From Roseihalotalea indica (GTDB lineage: Bacteria > Bacteroidota > Bacteroidia > Cytophagales > Cyclobacteriaceae), in the NCBI RefSeq assembly GCF_022458895.1, contig NZ_JAINFL010000006.1, forward strand, positions 248,001-312,000: DNA of 64,000 nucleotides. The letters are read 5' to 3'. Below the pieces are notes generated by a model. The model had not been told where the DNA came from. It searched no databases and saw nothing but the letters and a program-made list of their open reading frames with translations. A program made the translations under genes and the position numbers. Shown piece by piece: positions 15,758 to 25,649 of this stretch (position 1 is its first letter; the number at the start of each line of letters is the position of its first letter).

Positions 15758-16548
15758 ACAATAGATTAGCTATTTTTGCCACTCGGAAGTGCCCTCAACT
15801 CACGTTGGTGGGGGCAGGTCCGGGTGATCCAGAGCTTATTACGGTAAAAGGGGCTCGTGCCTTAGCCGAGGCTGATGTAGTATTGTACGATGCCTTGGCT
15901 AATGAGACTTTGCTGCAATATGTGCGTCCTGGTGTGCCAAAAATATATGTTGGAAAACGAGGCGGTAGTTCATACAAATCACAAGCCGAGATTAATGAAC
16001 TGATCGTAAACTGTGCTTATCAGTACGGGCATGTTGTACGCCTCAAAGGAGGAGACCCCTACATTTTTGGGCGGGGACATGAAGAACAAACTTTTGCAGA
16101 AGAGCAAGGAATATCAGTAGCCGTAGTGCCGGGTATAAGTTCGGTTTATTCAGTGCCTGCTCTGCAATCTATTCCTCTAACCAAGCGAGGTATTAGTGAA
16201 AGCTTTTGGGTGATTACTGGCACTACCCGCAACGGTACACTGTCCCATGATGTGGCATTGGCTGCTCAGTCTACTGCAACGGTGGTAATTCTGATGGGTA
16301 TGCGGCAATTGCCCAAAATACAAGCGGTATTTGAAACTTATGGTCAGGGCGAAACTCCCGTAGCTATTGTTCAGAACGGTTCTTTACCCGAAGAAAAAAT
16401 GGGTGTAGCTACTGTCAGTTCCATGGTAGAAATGGCAGAAGAAGAAAAACTCGGTTCTCCTGCCATCATTGTTATTGGAGATGTAGTTCGAGAAAGAAAC
16501 AGCCATTCGGTACAGGCGCTCGTCAAAACGGCAGCGCAATATGCATAG
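15754..16548 (+). CDS. cobA: Uroporphyrinogen-III C-methyltransferase (siroheme synthesis)
   Basis: A 264-residue SAM-dependent methyltransferase that converts uroporphyrinogen III to precorrin-2, the first step to siroheme. Family motifs are LVGAGPGDPELITVKG, the P-loop-like VRLKGGDPYIFGRG and VVPGISSVYSVPAL. It starts inside the stop of the sulfite reductase gene (ATGA), so enzyme and cofactor synthesis are translationally coupled and share the Cys attenuator. The dehydrogenase/ferrochelatase needed to finish siroheme (Met8 or CysG N-terminal part) is not in the window. A bidirectional terminator follows. Confidence 0.95.
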   Translation: MNNRLAIFATRKCPQLTLVGAGPGDPELITVKGARALAEADVVLYDALANETLLQYVRPGVPKIYVGKRGGSSYKSQAEINELIVNCAYQYGHVVRLKGGDPYIFGRGHEEQTFAEEQGISVAVVPGISSVYSVPALQSIPLTKRGISESFWVITGTTRNGTLSHDVALAAQSTATVVILMGMRQLPKIQAVFETYGQGETPVAIVQNGSLPEEKMGVATVSSMVEMAEEEKLGSPAIIVIGDVVRERNSHSVQALVKTAAQYA

Positions 16549-16594
16549 TTTCCGGTTTTCACCGATGGACGATTTGGTTTGTAAAAGTAATAAT

Positions 16595-16619
16595 AAAAGC
16601 CGCACATTATGCGGCTTTT
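16595..16619 (+). terminator. Bidirectional terminator between cobA and metZ
   Basis: AAAAGCCGCA (16595-16604) pairs perfectly with TGCGGCTTTT (16610-16619) around CATTA. A and T tails on both sides suit the two convergent genes. Confidence 0.85.
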
Positions 16620-16633
16620 GTTGTATAGAGCTT

Positions 16634-17818
16634 TTATTTACTTTTTTCAATAGCTTGAAGTATATCCGTCTGTATATCTTCCACATGCTCTAACCCTACT
16701 GAGACTCGAATCAAACCGGGCGTAATGCCTACCCGAGCACGTTCTTCATCAGTGAGTTTGGAATGGGTCGTAGACGCCGGGTGAGCACAAATGCTTCTGG
16801 TATCCCCTAGATTGGCCGTGAAGGAAAGCATCTTCAGTGCATTCAAAAAACGCCTGCCGCGATCTATCCCACCATGCAACTCAAACGTTAGCAATCCACC
16901 ACCCAGGCGCATCTGCCGTTGGGCAAGTTCATATTGAGGGTGCGAAGGAAGAAACGGGTACTTTACGCTAACAACCTCTGGCAGTTCTTCCAGGAATTTA
17001 GCTAAAGTTAGTGCACTCTGGCAATGTCTGTCCATCCGGACAGGCAAAGTTTCCAGGCTCTTGGAAAGTATCCATCCATTGAAAGGTGACATGGCAGGGC
17101 CAGTATGTCGTCCGAGAAACCGGACCTCTTCTATGGCTTCTTTAGTACCCAGCACAGCACCACCGATGGCTCTACCTTGACCATCAATAAATTTAGTAGC
17201 CGAGTGCGTAATCAGATCAGCCCCCCAATCCGATGGGTTTTGGATGTAGGGAGTGGCAAAGCAGTTATCTACATTGAACAATAAATTGTGCTGTTTGGCT
17301 AACTTTCCTAGTGCTGAAAGATCGAGTAAATCCAGCCCGGGGTTGGAAGGGGTTTCCACAAAAATCATCTTGGTATTAGGCTGTATACTCTGCTCCCAGG
17401 TATCCATATCTGCGTGAATATCTATGTATGTGTGGCTGATATTCCAGCGGGGTAGGAGACTGGTTAATATTTGATGGGTAGACCCAAACAGCGACCTTGA
17501 TGCTAAAATGTGATCGCCTGCTTTTAGAAAAGAAGCGATACTGATAAACATGGCCGCCATGCCAGAGGCTGTAGCCACACCATCTTCCGTCTTTTCCAGC
17601 AAGCAAAGTTTTTGAATAAATTCATCATTGTTGGGGTTGGAAAAACGGGTGTAAATATTTCCTTCAACTTCATTGGCAAACATAGCGCGGGCTTGCTCGG
17701 CATCTTCAAATACAAAACTCGAAGTAGCATAAATAGGTACGCTGTGCTCGCGGTGCTGGCTACGTTCCGTTTGGGTACGGATAGCCTGGGTTTCAAAATG
17801 ATATTTTTCTTCAGACAT
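16634..17818 (-). CDS. metZ: O-succinylhomoserine sulfhydrylase
   Basis: A 394-residue PLP enzyme of the Cys/Met metabolism family. It joins sulfide to activated homoserine to give homocysteine for methionine synthesis. Signatures are YATSSFVFEDAEQA, YTRFSNPNNDEF, ATASGMAAMF and the PLP lysine in SATKFIDG (K209). The overall sequence resembles MetZ more than cystathionine gamma-synthase, but the acyl group of its substrate is not certain. I chose the ATG at 17818 rather than the TTG at 17827. The start lies six bases after the osmC stop, so the two form one unit. It consumes the sulfide made by the convergent sulfite reductase. Confidence 0.9.
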   Translation of the reverse strand: MSEEKYHFETQAIRTQTERSQHREHSVPIYATSSFVFEDAEQARAMFANEVEGNIYTRFSNPNNDEFIQKLCLLEKTEDGVATASGMAAMFISIASFLKAGDHILASRSLFGSTHQILTSLLPRWNISHTYIDIHADMDTWEQSIQPNTKMIFVETPSNPGLDLLDLSALGKLAKQHNLLFNVDNCFATPYIQNPSDWGADLITHSATKFIDGQGRAIGGAVLGTKEAIEEVRFLGRHTGPAMSPFNGWILSKSLETLPVRMDRHCQSALTLAKFLEELPEVVSVKYPFLPSHPQYELAQRQMRLGGGLLTFELHGGIDRGRRFLNALKMLSFTANLGDTRSICAHPASTTHSKLTDEERARVGITPGLIRVSVGLEHVEDIQTDILQAIEKSK

Positions 17819-17823
17819 AATAG

Positions 17824-18246
17824 TCAAGTGGTGGGATGAATATGATAAGAATACGTAATGGTGGCTGTCTTTTCCAGCGTTTTGGCTACCGAACAGTACT
17901 GTTGCAATGAAAGGTCAACCGCTCGCTTTACTTTAGCTTCATCCAACGCACCATATAGATCATAGGTAATATGAATATTCTGGAAAAGTGAAGGAACTTG
18001 CCCTTCAGCTCGAGTGCCATCTAACGTAAATTGTATATCCTCAAGGGGTTGGCGTTGCTTTTTAAGAATGCTAATAATGTCCATGGCACTACAGCCTCCT
18101 AAAGAAGATAAAAGCACCTGCATGGGCCGCATGGCCAAATTTTCGCCTCCTACATCGGGTGAACCATCCATTTGTAAAGTGAGACCCTCCTCATTCGTAG
18201 CCTCAAAATGAGCCGCATTGTTTAGTCTCTTAATTTTTATTTGCAT
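17824..18246 (-). CDS. OsmC family protein
   Basis: A 140-residue OsmC/Ohr-fold protein. The two conserved cysteines are in GGCSAMDI (C52) and QQYCSVAKTL (C118), the positions used by the family to reduce organic hydroperoxides. The family also has members of unknown substrate, and this one resembles the YhfA-like group. Being placed directly before metZ and near other sulfur genes suggests thiol or persulfide chemistry, but that is inference. The divergent rhodanese gene starts 77 bases away. Confidence 0.88.
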   Translation of the reverse strand: MQIKIKRLNNAAHFEATNEEGLTLQMDGSPDVGGENLAMRPMQVLLSSLGGCSAMDIISILKKQRQPLEDIQFTLDGTRAEGQVPSLFQNIHITYDLYGALDEAKVKRAVDLSLQQYCSVAKTLEKTATITYSYHIHPTT

Positions 18247-18323
18247 TCTGAATTGGTTATTGACAAAATTTTTAAAAAATTGATCGTCAAATTAGTAGGA
18301 ATCGCCTCAAAACGAAAACGAAT

Positions 18324-18626
18324 ATGAAAGAAATTACCGTAGAAGAATTTAAAGCCATGCAGGAGCAGGGAGAAGCGTACCAACTTATTGACGTACGTGA
18401 ACCGCATGAGTACGAAGAATCTAATATGGGCGGGGAGCTCATCCCGTTAGGACAGATACCTCAGAATGTTGAAAAGGTTAAAAAAGATCGAAAAGTGATT
18501 ATGCAGTGCCGGAGCGGTAGCCGTAGTGCCAATGCCGTAAAGTATCTGGAAAATAACTTTGATTTTGATAATCTCTACAATCTGAAAGGTGGGATACTCG
18601 CGTATAAAGCTTTAGAAAAACAATAA
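18324..18626 (+). CDS. Single-domain rhodanese-like protein
   Basis: A 100-residue rhodanese domain. YQLIDVREPHEYEESN is the conserved DVRE strand, and the active-site loop CRSGSRS places the sulfur-carrying cysteine at C62. Such small rhodaneses pass sulfane sulfur between partners in the cytoplasm. The gene diverges from osmC-metZ and faces the 3' end of tamB only nine bases away. The setting in a sulfur block fits, but the partner is unknown. Confidence 0.93.
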   Translation: MKEITVEEFKAMQEQGEAYQLIDVREPHEYEESNMGGELIPLGQIPQNVEKVKKDRKVIMQCRSGSRSANAVKYLENNFDFDNLYNLKGGILAYKALEKQ

Positions 18627-18635
18627 TTTTCCCGT

Positions 18636-21600
18636 TCATGGAAACTGCCCGGAGTCCTGGCTCTGGGCAGGAGTATCCTCTTTGATTGCTTCAGAACGAA
18701 CCGTTGAGTCGGTGTTCGCCGGGTTTTTCCCCTTTTCCTGCTCTTGCTTTGCTTTACGCCAGCTATCAAGCAGTAGTTCACTGATTTTGTCAAAACTCTG
18801 AACGTACATCAGGCTGATGCCCTGAGTGGTATTGAAGTTTTGTACGATAGCGTTGGTAAGCGAGTTGAAATTGTTCCGATTATACATTTTGACCCGGTAG
18901 CGCCCATCATCGGTCAATAAGTATTCTATACTCACGTCCCCGATTACCGTAGCAGCATTGGCATTATTGTTTTGGTCGGTAAATCCTCCATCGCGAGTAA
19001 TGCGCAAGCGGCCATCAAATAGCGAATAAGAAAGACGAAGCTGAAAGGTATTGAAACGGTCGTCATCAAAGGTGCCTAGGTCTACATCAATCTCCAGGTT
19101 CTCATCTACTTGACTCAGCCAGTAACTAAACTGGTTAGACAGTAATTCACTCACACTGCTACCTACCGAACCGCTCACGTCAAACGAGCCTTGTTCCGAA
19201 AACTGGCGTAAAACAATAAGGCTAAATACCTGACGGTTTAATTCCTCTTTATCAAAAGCAATGGTATTATCCAGGGTTTCCACGGCCGTCCTTAGCCACA
19301 AATTGTTTTGAGGATAATCGGTGATATCAATATCAAAATCAATTTCGGGCGACATCAGATCCCCAGTCAGCTCGAGTACAACCTCTGTAGGGTATTTACG
19401 ACGTACTTCGTCATTCTCACGCTGGTTAGGATCCACAACCAAAGGGGCCAGAGATGCTACCTGTGCATAAGTAGCCCGGATATCCAGAATGCCACCGTAC
19501 GGATCACCCAGCCAGGCAATACCACTGCCAGGCTCAATTTTAAATTCCTTATTAATAATATTATATAAGGTGAAGTTGTACCCTCCTTCAACAAAGCGTA
19601 AATCACCAAACATATTAAATTCACCCTCCGAGGTAATAAGCATCTGTAATTGTCCGGCCCCCCGCCCGCGAATGATATCACCGGTTTTTACGTCAAAAAT
19701 AATTTCGCCGTAAGCATCCGGGGTTACTTCAATATCTAAATCCAGGTTCAGGCCGGTTAGGTCAATTTTGTCAATGGTATTTTCGGCAGTAAGCGACGAG
19801 TCTTTGCTAACAAATTTAATAAAGTCGGATTGTTCTACCCCTTCGATACCTCCCACTGGGATATAAATTTTAGTGCCTTTTTCGGTTTTTGCCCGTGCCG
19901 TGATATCCAGATTGTTGACCGAGCCTAATAGGGAAACCATGCCGGTAGCGTAACCTCGGCCATAAAACATATCATTGTCCTGAAGGGAAGTATTGAGGAC
20001 AGCTACATTATTAAGTGAGCCATTGAGGTCCAGTACAAAATCACGAAATCCATCGTGGAAAATACCCCCGTTAAAAACAGCAGTCTGGTTGCGTTCATCT
20101 CTTAGTACCAGTTCTTCTACCCCGATGGTATTGGCATCGAAGAATATTCCACCATCAAAAGAATAACCTGTATTGAGGTAATTTATTTTTACATGTCCTT
20201 TGGCAATGGAACCCTTACCTTTTAGAATGGGATAATCCAGACGCCCAGAAATATTAACAGAACCGTTAACTACACCATCTAATTCGGTAAACAAGTCATC
20301 AACATAAGGTTCAGCAACATTGATGTAAGCACCTTGCAAACTAGCTTTCAGGTCCAGCTGGTTTTCAGGTTGGTTAGGGTCATATTCGCCCTCTACCGAG
20401 ATGATCCGTTTGCCATCTCGGTTTACCATAACATCCAGGTTCAAATTTCGCTGCTGGTTATTCCAGTCGCCCAGACCAATGATGTTACCGACTTTAAAGT
20501 TGTTAATAGAGAAGTTTTGCACTGCTACTTCGCTGTTCAGCACCAGGTGATTCAGCGTATCGCCAGGTGTTGGAAAAACACCTTTGAGGTCAATAAACCC
20601 GTTAACCTCTCCCTGGTACTCTTCCTCAAGCAAAGGGTTTAAATTGGCTACCTGAAATTGGTCAATATTAAGCGTAAGCTGTTTGGTTGGATTACTAGAC
20701 AGTGTTCCAATAGCTGATATTTCCTGCCGATGCTCTTCGTCCTCGCTATAAAGCTTGAATTGATTGAACACGACTTCATTTTTTGAGATTAATATCTGGT
20801 TATCAGGAGCGAACTGCCAGGACTGATCCAGTATCTGCAAATCAGAAGGGCGAAAACGGACGATGGTGCTATCTTCCAGAAAAGCCAGTTCTCCGAGCAG
20901 GTTCGCGTGATTATCGGTGTTATGGCGGCGTATATACTGTTGAAAATCAATATGGTCCTGGCTCCAGATGGCTTCAAATGATAGGTCTTCCATCGGAGCC
21001 TGAAGGTTATTGGTAGCAATGGCCTGACGGGCAGAATGCACATAAAGCATAGCCAGTACATTGGTGCTATCTGCTATTTTGGAGGTAGTAAAGTCAACTT
21101 CATTATCATAAAAATGATGATCCCGGTACTGTAATGTATCGAAAGTAGATTGTAGACTGAATATGTTGGTGTATCCGCCGGTAATGCGTCCACTTGCTAG
21201 TAAATTCTTAGAAAGGGTAAGTTCTGGTGCAAAAAGCTGTACCAACGGATTAGCATTTTGAAGTGTCAGTTGATAATCAATTTCGTACGATTTATCTTGA
21301 TAATCTTCTACTGGCTGAACCTCTTTGTTGGTATAATAAGTATTAAGCTCTTCCTTATTATTTCGGAAGATGAGCATATATTCTTTGGAGAGAGTTTGTA
21401 TATCATTAACCAGGGTTGTGAACTTAAAATTACCGGCAAGTTCGGCTTGAATACGCTCAGTCTGCAAAGCCACATGTCGGGTTGTGCTATCTAGCTCAGA
21501 CTGGAAGCGCAGAGAATCAATAGAGAGGCGCCGGTCATCGTAAGCAATAAAGAGATCATCAAATTCAGCCGTTCCGGTGAGATCATCTACTTTGAGGCCT

Positions 21601-23276
21601 CGGGTATCAGCATTGAGTTTAGTGCTTAAGAAAAGATACTTATCAGAAAGGTTTAGCTCATGAAACAGGGCCGTATCCAATTCGGCAGTCAATTTGATTT
21701 GCTCTTCGCCCGCCCGCAGGTTAAGCGTGCCATCGGCCTGAAATTGCAAATTCGGATCTTGAATATCCAGGTGGCCCTGAAAGAAAGACCGGGCGAAGCG
21801 AGCATCAGTAGAAATATTTTGGTAGGTATACTGGTTTATACCCAGGTAATCGAAGTCAGCCTCTAAGTTAATACGAGCTTCTTCCATGCTAACCCCTTCG
21901 CCTTCAACGTAGCCCCGGAAACTGGTTTTTTGTAGCAGATCTGGCCGGTCGGTAAGAGTGCCCAGGTCAAAATCCTGTAAAGACAAATTCCCAGAATAAA
22001 CGGGTGTCTCAAATAACTTCAGGTTGATATCTGAGACAATGTTTCCCAAGCGAGTAGAGAAACGGCCGTTGGCTACAAAATCGTTAGGGAAGCCTAAAAA
22101 CTCAGCATCAAAGGCAACAGCACCAAATTTTTGCACGGTCGGGAACGCTTCATCGTTGTTCACATACTGACGGACGTCTTCTGCGGCTATACGGGAGTTA
22201 CGGAGCTGAAGATCAATGAATGTTTCTTTTACTTCGGGTAAACCATCAAAACTTACTCTACCGGAAAGATAACTCTCACCGCCGAAAGAGAGGTTCATCT
22301 TTCTTAATGTGAAATTGCTGATTTGCCCATTAAAGTCACCGGAAACCTGATAAAAGTCATTGTAATCAAGCAGCGTTGGTGCAAATCGGGCTAAATCTTT
22401 AGTATGCAATTCTGAGTTGCGGATTTTGGCGACAAGGGTTACGCTATCATTAAAATAACCTAAACTGTTCTTATTATCGTAGTTAAAAACCAATGAATCG
22501 CGAAGAATTGAACTACCGGCATGAAGTTCAAAATCCAGAAATGACATATTCTGCTCGGTAAAGCGATAAAAGCCGGTGAAATCATGAATAGTAAAATCAT
22601 AATCAGGTTCATACCCTCTCATATTTTGCACATCAAATTGTAACGTATCAGCTACAACCTTAAAATTAGAAGCATCAGCATGAATATCGTATAGTGTAAA
22701 GTGATTATAATCAAACCGATCGGGAATAAGATTTTTTCCGGCATCATAATACTGAAAAGTAACCTCCCGCAGCATAACATCATTAATAGTAAATACTGGT
22801 GGTTCCCGCCGTTTGGAGGTGCGGGGTTTTCGCAAAAGTGATTTAACAGTATCAATAAAGCGGGTAATATTCAATGTTGAATCTACGGCGTTTTTCCGCA
22901 GGTTTACTAAGCCTCCCTGTACGCGGGCTTCATCCAGTAAAACATTCCCGTCATCAATAATGGTACGTATATCAAAATCAACCGTAAGTTGGTTGGCAAT
23001 GATCATTGGGCGGTGCTCGTCATCCAGGATAGCGATACTGTCTAGTACGGCAGTGTCGAACCATTTTATGTGCACTCCCTGAATAGACGTGAGAAAACCG
23101 GTACGTTCGGTAATGGTTTTAGCCAGATATTGTACTATTTTGGTTTGAACCACGGGAGTTTGAATGGCGCCAACCAGCAACGTTAATAGCAGGAGCAGCC
23201 CCACTAAGAACCACAAAAATGATTTTGTGATCTTTTTGGTAACCTTGCGTGTTGTATGTTGACGTTTTTCTTTCAA
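18636..23276 (-). CDS. tamB: TamB-like translocation and assembly module protein
   Basis: A 1546-residue AsmA/TamB-family protein. One N-terminal transmembrane helix follows a very basic tail (FLWFLVGLLLLLTLLVGAIQ, residues about 20-39). The long middle consists of repeating amphipathic strands of the kind that form the lipid-carrying groove, and the C-terminal 400 residues match the TamB (DUF490) domain (GGYNFTLYNIINKEFKIEPGS is typical). These proteins span the periplasm and move phospholipids or help insert outer-membrane proteins. The frame opens with TTG at 23276 after an in-frame stop. No ATG occurs until after the membrane helix. The tsaD start codon is only ten bases away on the other strand. 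Confidence 0.9.
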   Translation of the reverse strand: MKEKRQHTTRKVTKKITKSFLWFLVGLLLLLTLLVGAIQTPVVQTKIVQYLAKTITERTGFLTSIQGVHIKWFDTAVLDSIAILDDEHRPMIIANQLTVDFDIRTIIDDGNVLLDEARVQGGLVNLRKNAVDSTLNITRFIDTVKSLLRKPRTSKRREPPVFTINDVMLREVTFQYYDAGKNLIPDRFDYNHFTLYDIHADASNFKVVADTLQFDVQNMRGYEPDYDFTIHDFTGFYRFTEQNMSFLDFELHAGSSILRDSLVFNYDNKNSLGYFNDSVTLVAKIRNSELHTKDLARFAPTLLDYNDFYQVSGDFNGQISNFTLRKMNLSFGGESYLSGRVSFDGLPEVKETFIDLQLRNSRIAAEDVRQYVNNDEAFPTVQKFGAVAFDAEFLGFPNDFVANGRFSTRLGNIVSDINLKLFETPVYSGNLSLQDFDLGTLTDRPDLLQKTSFRGYVEGEGVSMEEARINLEADFDYLGINQYTYQNISTDARFARSFFQGHLDIQDPNLQFQADGTLNLRAGEEQIKLTAELDTALFHELNLSDKYLFLSTKLNADTRGLKVDDLTGTAEFDDLFIAYDDRRLSIDSLRFQSELDSTTRHVALQTERIQAELAGNFKFTTLVNDIQTLSKEYMLIFRNNKEELNTYYTNKEVQPVEDYQDKSYEIDYQLTLQNANPLVQLFAPELTLSKNLLASGRITGGYTNIFSLQSTFDTLQYRDHHFYDNEVDFTTSKIADSTNVLAMLYVHSARQAIATNNLQAPMEDLSFEAIWSQDHIDFQQYIRRHNTDNHANLLGELAFLEDSTIVRFRPSDLQILDQSWQFAPDNQILISKNEVVFNQFKLYSEDEEHRQEISAIGTLSSNPTKQLTLNIDQFQVANLNPLLEEEYQGEVNGFIDLKGVFPTPGDTLNHLVLNSEVAVQNFSINNFKVGNIIGLGDWNNQQRNLNLDVMVNRDGKRIISVEGEYDPNQPENQLDLKASLQGAYINVAEPYVDDLFTELDGVVNGSVNISGRLDYPILKGKGSIAKGHVKINYLNTGYSFDGGIFFDANTIGVEELVLRDERNQTAVFNGGIFHDGFRDFVLDLNGSLNNVAVLNTSLQDNDMFYGRGYATGMVSLLGSVNNLDITARAKTEKGTKIYIPVGGIEGVEQSDFIKFVSKDSSLTAENTIDKIDLTGLNLDLDIEVTPDAYGEIIFDVKTGDIIRGRGAGQLQMLITSEGEFNMFGDLRFVEGGYNFTLYNIINKEFKIEPGSGIAWLGDPYGGILDIRATYAQVASLAPLVVDPNQRENDEVRRKYPTEVVLELTGDLMSPEIDFDIDITDYPQNNLWLRTAVETLDNTIAFDKEELNRQVFSLIVLRQFSEQGSFDVSGSVGSSVSELLSNQFSYWLSQVDENLEIDVDLGTFDDDRFNTFQLRLSYSLFDGRLRITRDGGFTDQNNNANAATVIGDVSIEYLLTDDGRYRVKMYNRNNFNSLTNAIVQNFNTTQGISLMYVQSFDKISELLLDSWRKAKQEQEKGKNPANTDSTVRSEAIKEDTPAQSQDSGQFP

Positions 23277-23286
23277 ACTCCCTTAA

Positions 23287-24330
23287 ATGAATAAAGATAT
23301 ACTAAATAACCCCCGTAGACCATCCTCAACAATCATATTAGCGGTAGAATCTTCTTGCGATGAAACCTCGGCCGCCATTAGTAAAAACGGAGAAGTGTTA
23401 AGTAACATTGTCGCTACTCAAGCAGTTCACGAAATTTATGGTGGTGTGGTGCCGGAGTTAGCCTCGCGGGCTCACCAACAAAATATTGTACCAGTGGTAC
23501 ACCAAGCGCTTCAAAGCGCAAATATAACAAAAACTATGCTGAGTGCAGTAGCATATACAAAGGGACCTGGATTGCTAGGTGCATTATTAGTTGGGTCTTC
23601 CTTCATAAAGTCACTGGCTTGGGGTTTGAATATTCCGTTGATCTCAGTGAATCATATGCAAGCCCATATTTTGGCGCACTTCATTGAGCCACCTGTGCCG
23701 GCGTTTCCATTTCTATGCCTGACCGTAAGCGGAGGCCACACACAATTAGTAGTAGTAAGAGATTATCTGAAGATGGAGATTATTGGTGAAACCACCGATG
23801 ATGCAGTAGGAGAGGCCTTTGATAAAATAGCCAAATTATTAGGACTTCCCTATCCGGGAGGGCCCCATCTAGACCGGTTGGCCAAAGAAGGCGATCCCTT
23901 ACGATTCTCTTTTCCTTCTGCTTCAGTGCCTGAGCTTAACTTTTCGTTCAGTGGTATCAAAACGGCTGTTCTCTATTTTCTGCGGGAACAGGTAAGGAAA
24001 GACGAGCATTTTGTGGAAAAGAATTTGCCCGACCTCAGCGCCAGTGTTCAGCATACTCTTGTTTCTATGCTTCTAGCTAAGGTAGAAGCCGCCGCTAACC
24101 AGACCGGTATTCGGGAAATTGCCATTGCTGGGGGAGTGTCAGCTAATTCAGGCCTACGAATGCAACTTACGGAGTTAGCACAGAAACAAAGCTGGCGGGT
24201 TTATATTCCTAAGCTCGAATACTGTACTGATAATGCTGCTATGATTGCCATGGCGGCTCACTTTCAATATTTGGGCGGGCAGACCGATACGCTTTCAGTA
24301 AGCCCCAACCCACGGTTGCGGTTTGGTTAA
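23287..24330 (+). CDS. tsaD: tRNA N6-adenosine threonylcarbamoyltransferase
   Basis: A 347-residue Kae1/TsaD protein that transfers threonylcarbamoyl to A37 of ANN-decoding tRNAs, together with TsaB and TsaE. The metal-binding HMQAH (H123, H127) is present, along with VESSCDETSAA, YTKGPGLLGALLVG and TDNAAMIA. It has a 17-residue extension before the usual start, but no other start codon is available. It diverges from tamB with ten bases between the start codons. This tamB-tsaD pairing is common in Bacteroidota. The convergent gene at 24333 starts its stop codon three bases after this one. Confidence 0.97.
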   Translation: MNKDILNNPRRPSSTIILAVESSCDETSAAISKNGEVLSNIVATQAVHEIYGGVVPELASRAHQQNIVPVVHQALQSANITKTMLSAVAYTKGPGLLGALLVGSSFIKSLAWGLNIPLISVNHMQAHILAHFIEPPVPAFPFLCLTVSGGHTQLVVVRDYLKMEIIGETTDDAVGEAFDKIAKLLGLPYPGGPHLDRLAKEGDPLRFSFPSASVPELNFSFSGIKTAVLYFLREQVRKDEHFVEKNLPDLSASVQHTLVSMLLAKVEAAANQTGIREIAIAGGVSANSGLRMQLTELAQKQSWRVYIPKLEYCTDNAAMIAMAAHFQYLGGQTDTLSVSPNPRLRFG

Positions 24331-24332
24331 CC

Positions 24333-25649
24333 CTATGATTCTTGAGATTGATGAGATATTAGAAGCTCATCCGGAGTAAGGTCCATGATGACTGAATAAG
24401 TAAGCAGTGATCGAGGAACTACTGAGCTTTGGTAAGCCGGTGTAGTCTGAAGGGCATCTAATAAACCCTGGCGGATTTTCTTTCGCTCATCAGTGCTAAT
24501 TGTCTCAATCTGAGAGCGATGTAGTAAGTCTCTTAAGCCAGGGTTATGCTCTACATATAGTTGTAATTGAGGAAGTTGCTCGCTGAAATAAGATCTCAGT
24601 TTTTCTAGCAAATACGTCATCATCGCTTCCACATCTTTATTCTGATGCAAATAAGAAATGTTTTGCCAATGCTCTACTACAAAACTTTCCACGGCCAAGA
24701 TGCTATGCTGAGCTTCTTTTTCTGGTACATTGAGTTTTGTACGTAATTGATCTAAGAAGCTCTGCTCAGACTCGGTTAAGACCTTATCAGAGAGAATAAT
24801 CATAGTGGCCAACTCAAGAAGGTAGCGTTTTAGAACAGGCGATTTTGCCTGCCCCCATTTGATTTTATCCATGGACACTCGCTTACTAATGAGCTGTTCG
24901 CCCTGTTTTTGTTGCTCTTCTGGTAGTTGAGCCATGGACAAATAATATTGTAAAAAAACTTTCTCTTCTTTCTCTAGCAATTTATTAGACCAGGCAGCAG
25001 TAGCCAGCACGTATAACATAAGCATGCGCAAGCGTATGTGAGCTTCTACTACTTTTTCTCTTTTCTGAACATCATGATAGGATTGCATCCACGGATGGAA
25101 GCAGAAGACATCAATGAAAGAAAGAGCACTGTGTACGATAGCACTCCAGAATTCTACCTGAGGAGCAGTATATTGCGTTCGGGCTTCTATTGTCTTTTCC
25201 GAAAGGTCAATGCCATTTTTCCGATTGCGAGAAAAAAATCCATTTTTGGTATGAGGAAGAATGTTTGGATAGATCGCCGTATAGTATTCTCCAATCCGGT
25301 ATCCTATTTCAGAAATAGCGTCAGCAAAGTCGACTTCTTTTGTTAGCTTATGGTACCTATTCGTTGTAAGAGCACTATTTAATAAACTCTCTAGAAGGAT
25401 TATCTTCCATTTGGATTGTGGCTGGAGCTGATCTACTTTCAATGACTTAAGCAGGGCTTTATAGGAATATGGCATTTGGGCAGGGTACCCGTATAGCAGC
25501 CCGGTTGGCTGCATCAATTCATAAATCAGCTGATCAAACGAAGCTGTAGATGATTTTAAAGAACGTAGACGTTCAAATTCCTGGTGCAATACATAATGGT
25601 GCCGGGTAGCGAGGTACGTACGGAGCCATCCTTTTTCCTGCCATTTCAT
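24333..25649 (-). CDS. Helical TerB/LETM1-like protein of unknown function
   Basis: A 438-residue, almost wholly alpha-helical cytoplasmic protein with no signal peptide. Two stretches (about residues 210-245, ATAAWSNKLLEKEEKVFLQYY, and about 285-320, ATMIILSDKVLTESEQSFLDQL) follow the TerB pattern of helix, acidic loop with Asp or Glu, helix. The tail (STDERKKIRQGLLDALQTTP) recalls the end of the LETM1-related biofilm proteins of Bacteroidota. I chose the ATG at 25649 because the frame upstream begins only with TTG. The function is unknown. TerB-like modules usually sense metals or the membrane. It is transcribed alone, convergent with tsaD. Confidence 0.7.
   Translation of the reverse strand: MKWQEKGWLRTYLATRHHYVLHQEFERLRSLKSSTASFDQLIYELMQPTGLLYGYPAQMPYSYKALLKSLKVDQLQPQSKWKIILLESLLNSALTTNRYHKLTKEVDFADAISEIGYRIGEYYTAIYPNILPHTKNGFFSRNRKNGIDLSEKTIEARTQYTAPQVEFWSAIVHSALSFIDVFCFHPWMQSYHDVQKREKVVEAHIRLRMLMLYVLATAAWSNKLLEKEEKVFLQYYLSMAQLPEEQQKQGEQLISKRVSMDKIKWGQAKSPVLKRYLLELATMIILSDKVLTESEQSFLDQLRTKLNVPEKEAQHSILAVESFVVEHWQNISYLHQNKDVEAMMTYLLEKLRSYFSEQLPQLQLYVEHNPGLRDLLHRSQIETISTDERKKIRQGLLDALQTTPAYQSSVVPRSLLTYSVIMDLTPDELLISHQSQES

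Noticed and set aside
19308..22855. Several plus- and minus-strand frames of 65-100 residues inside tamB
   Set aside because: All are explained by the long tamB reading frame. None has a start context, domain or operon partner.
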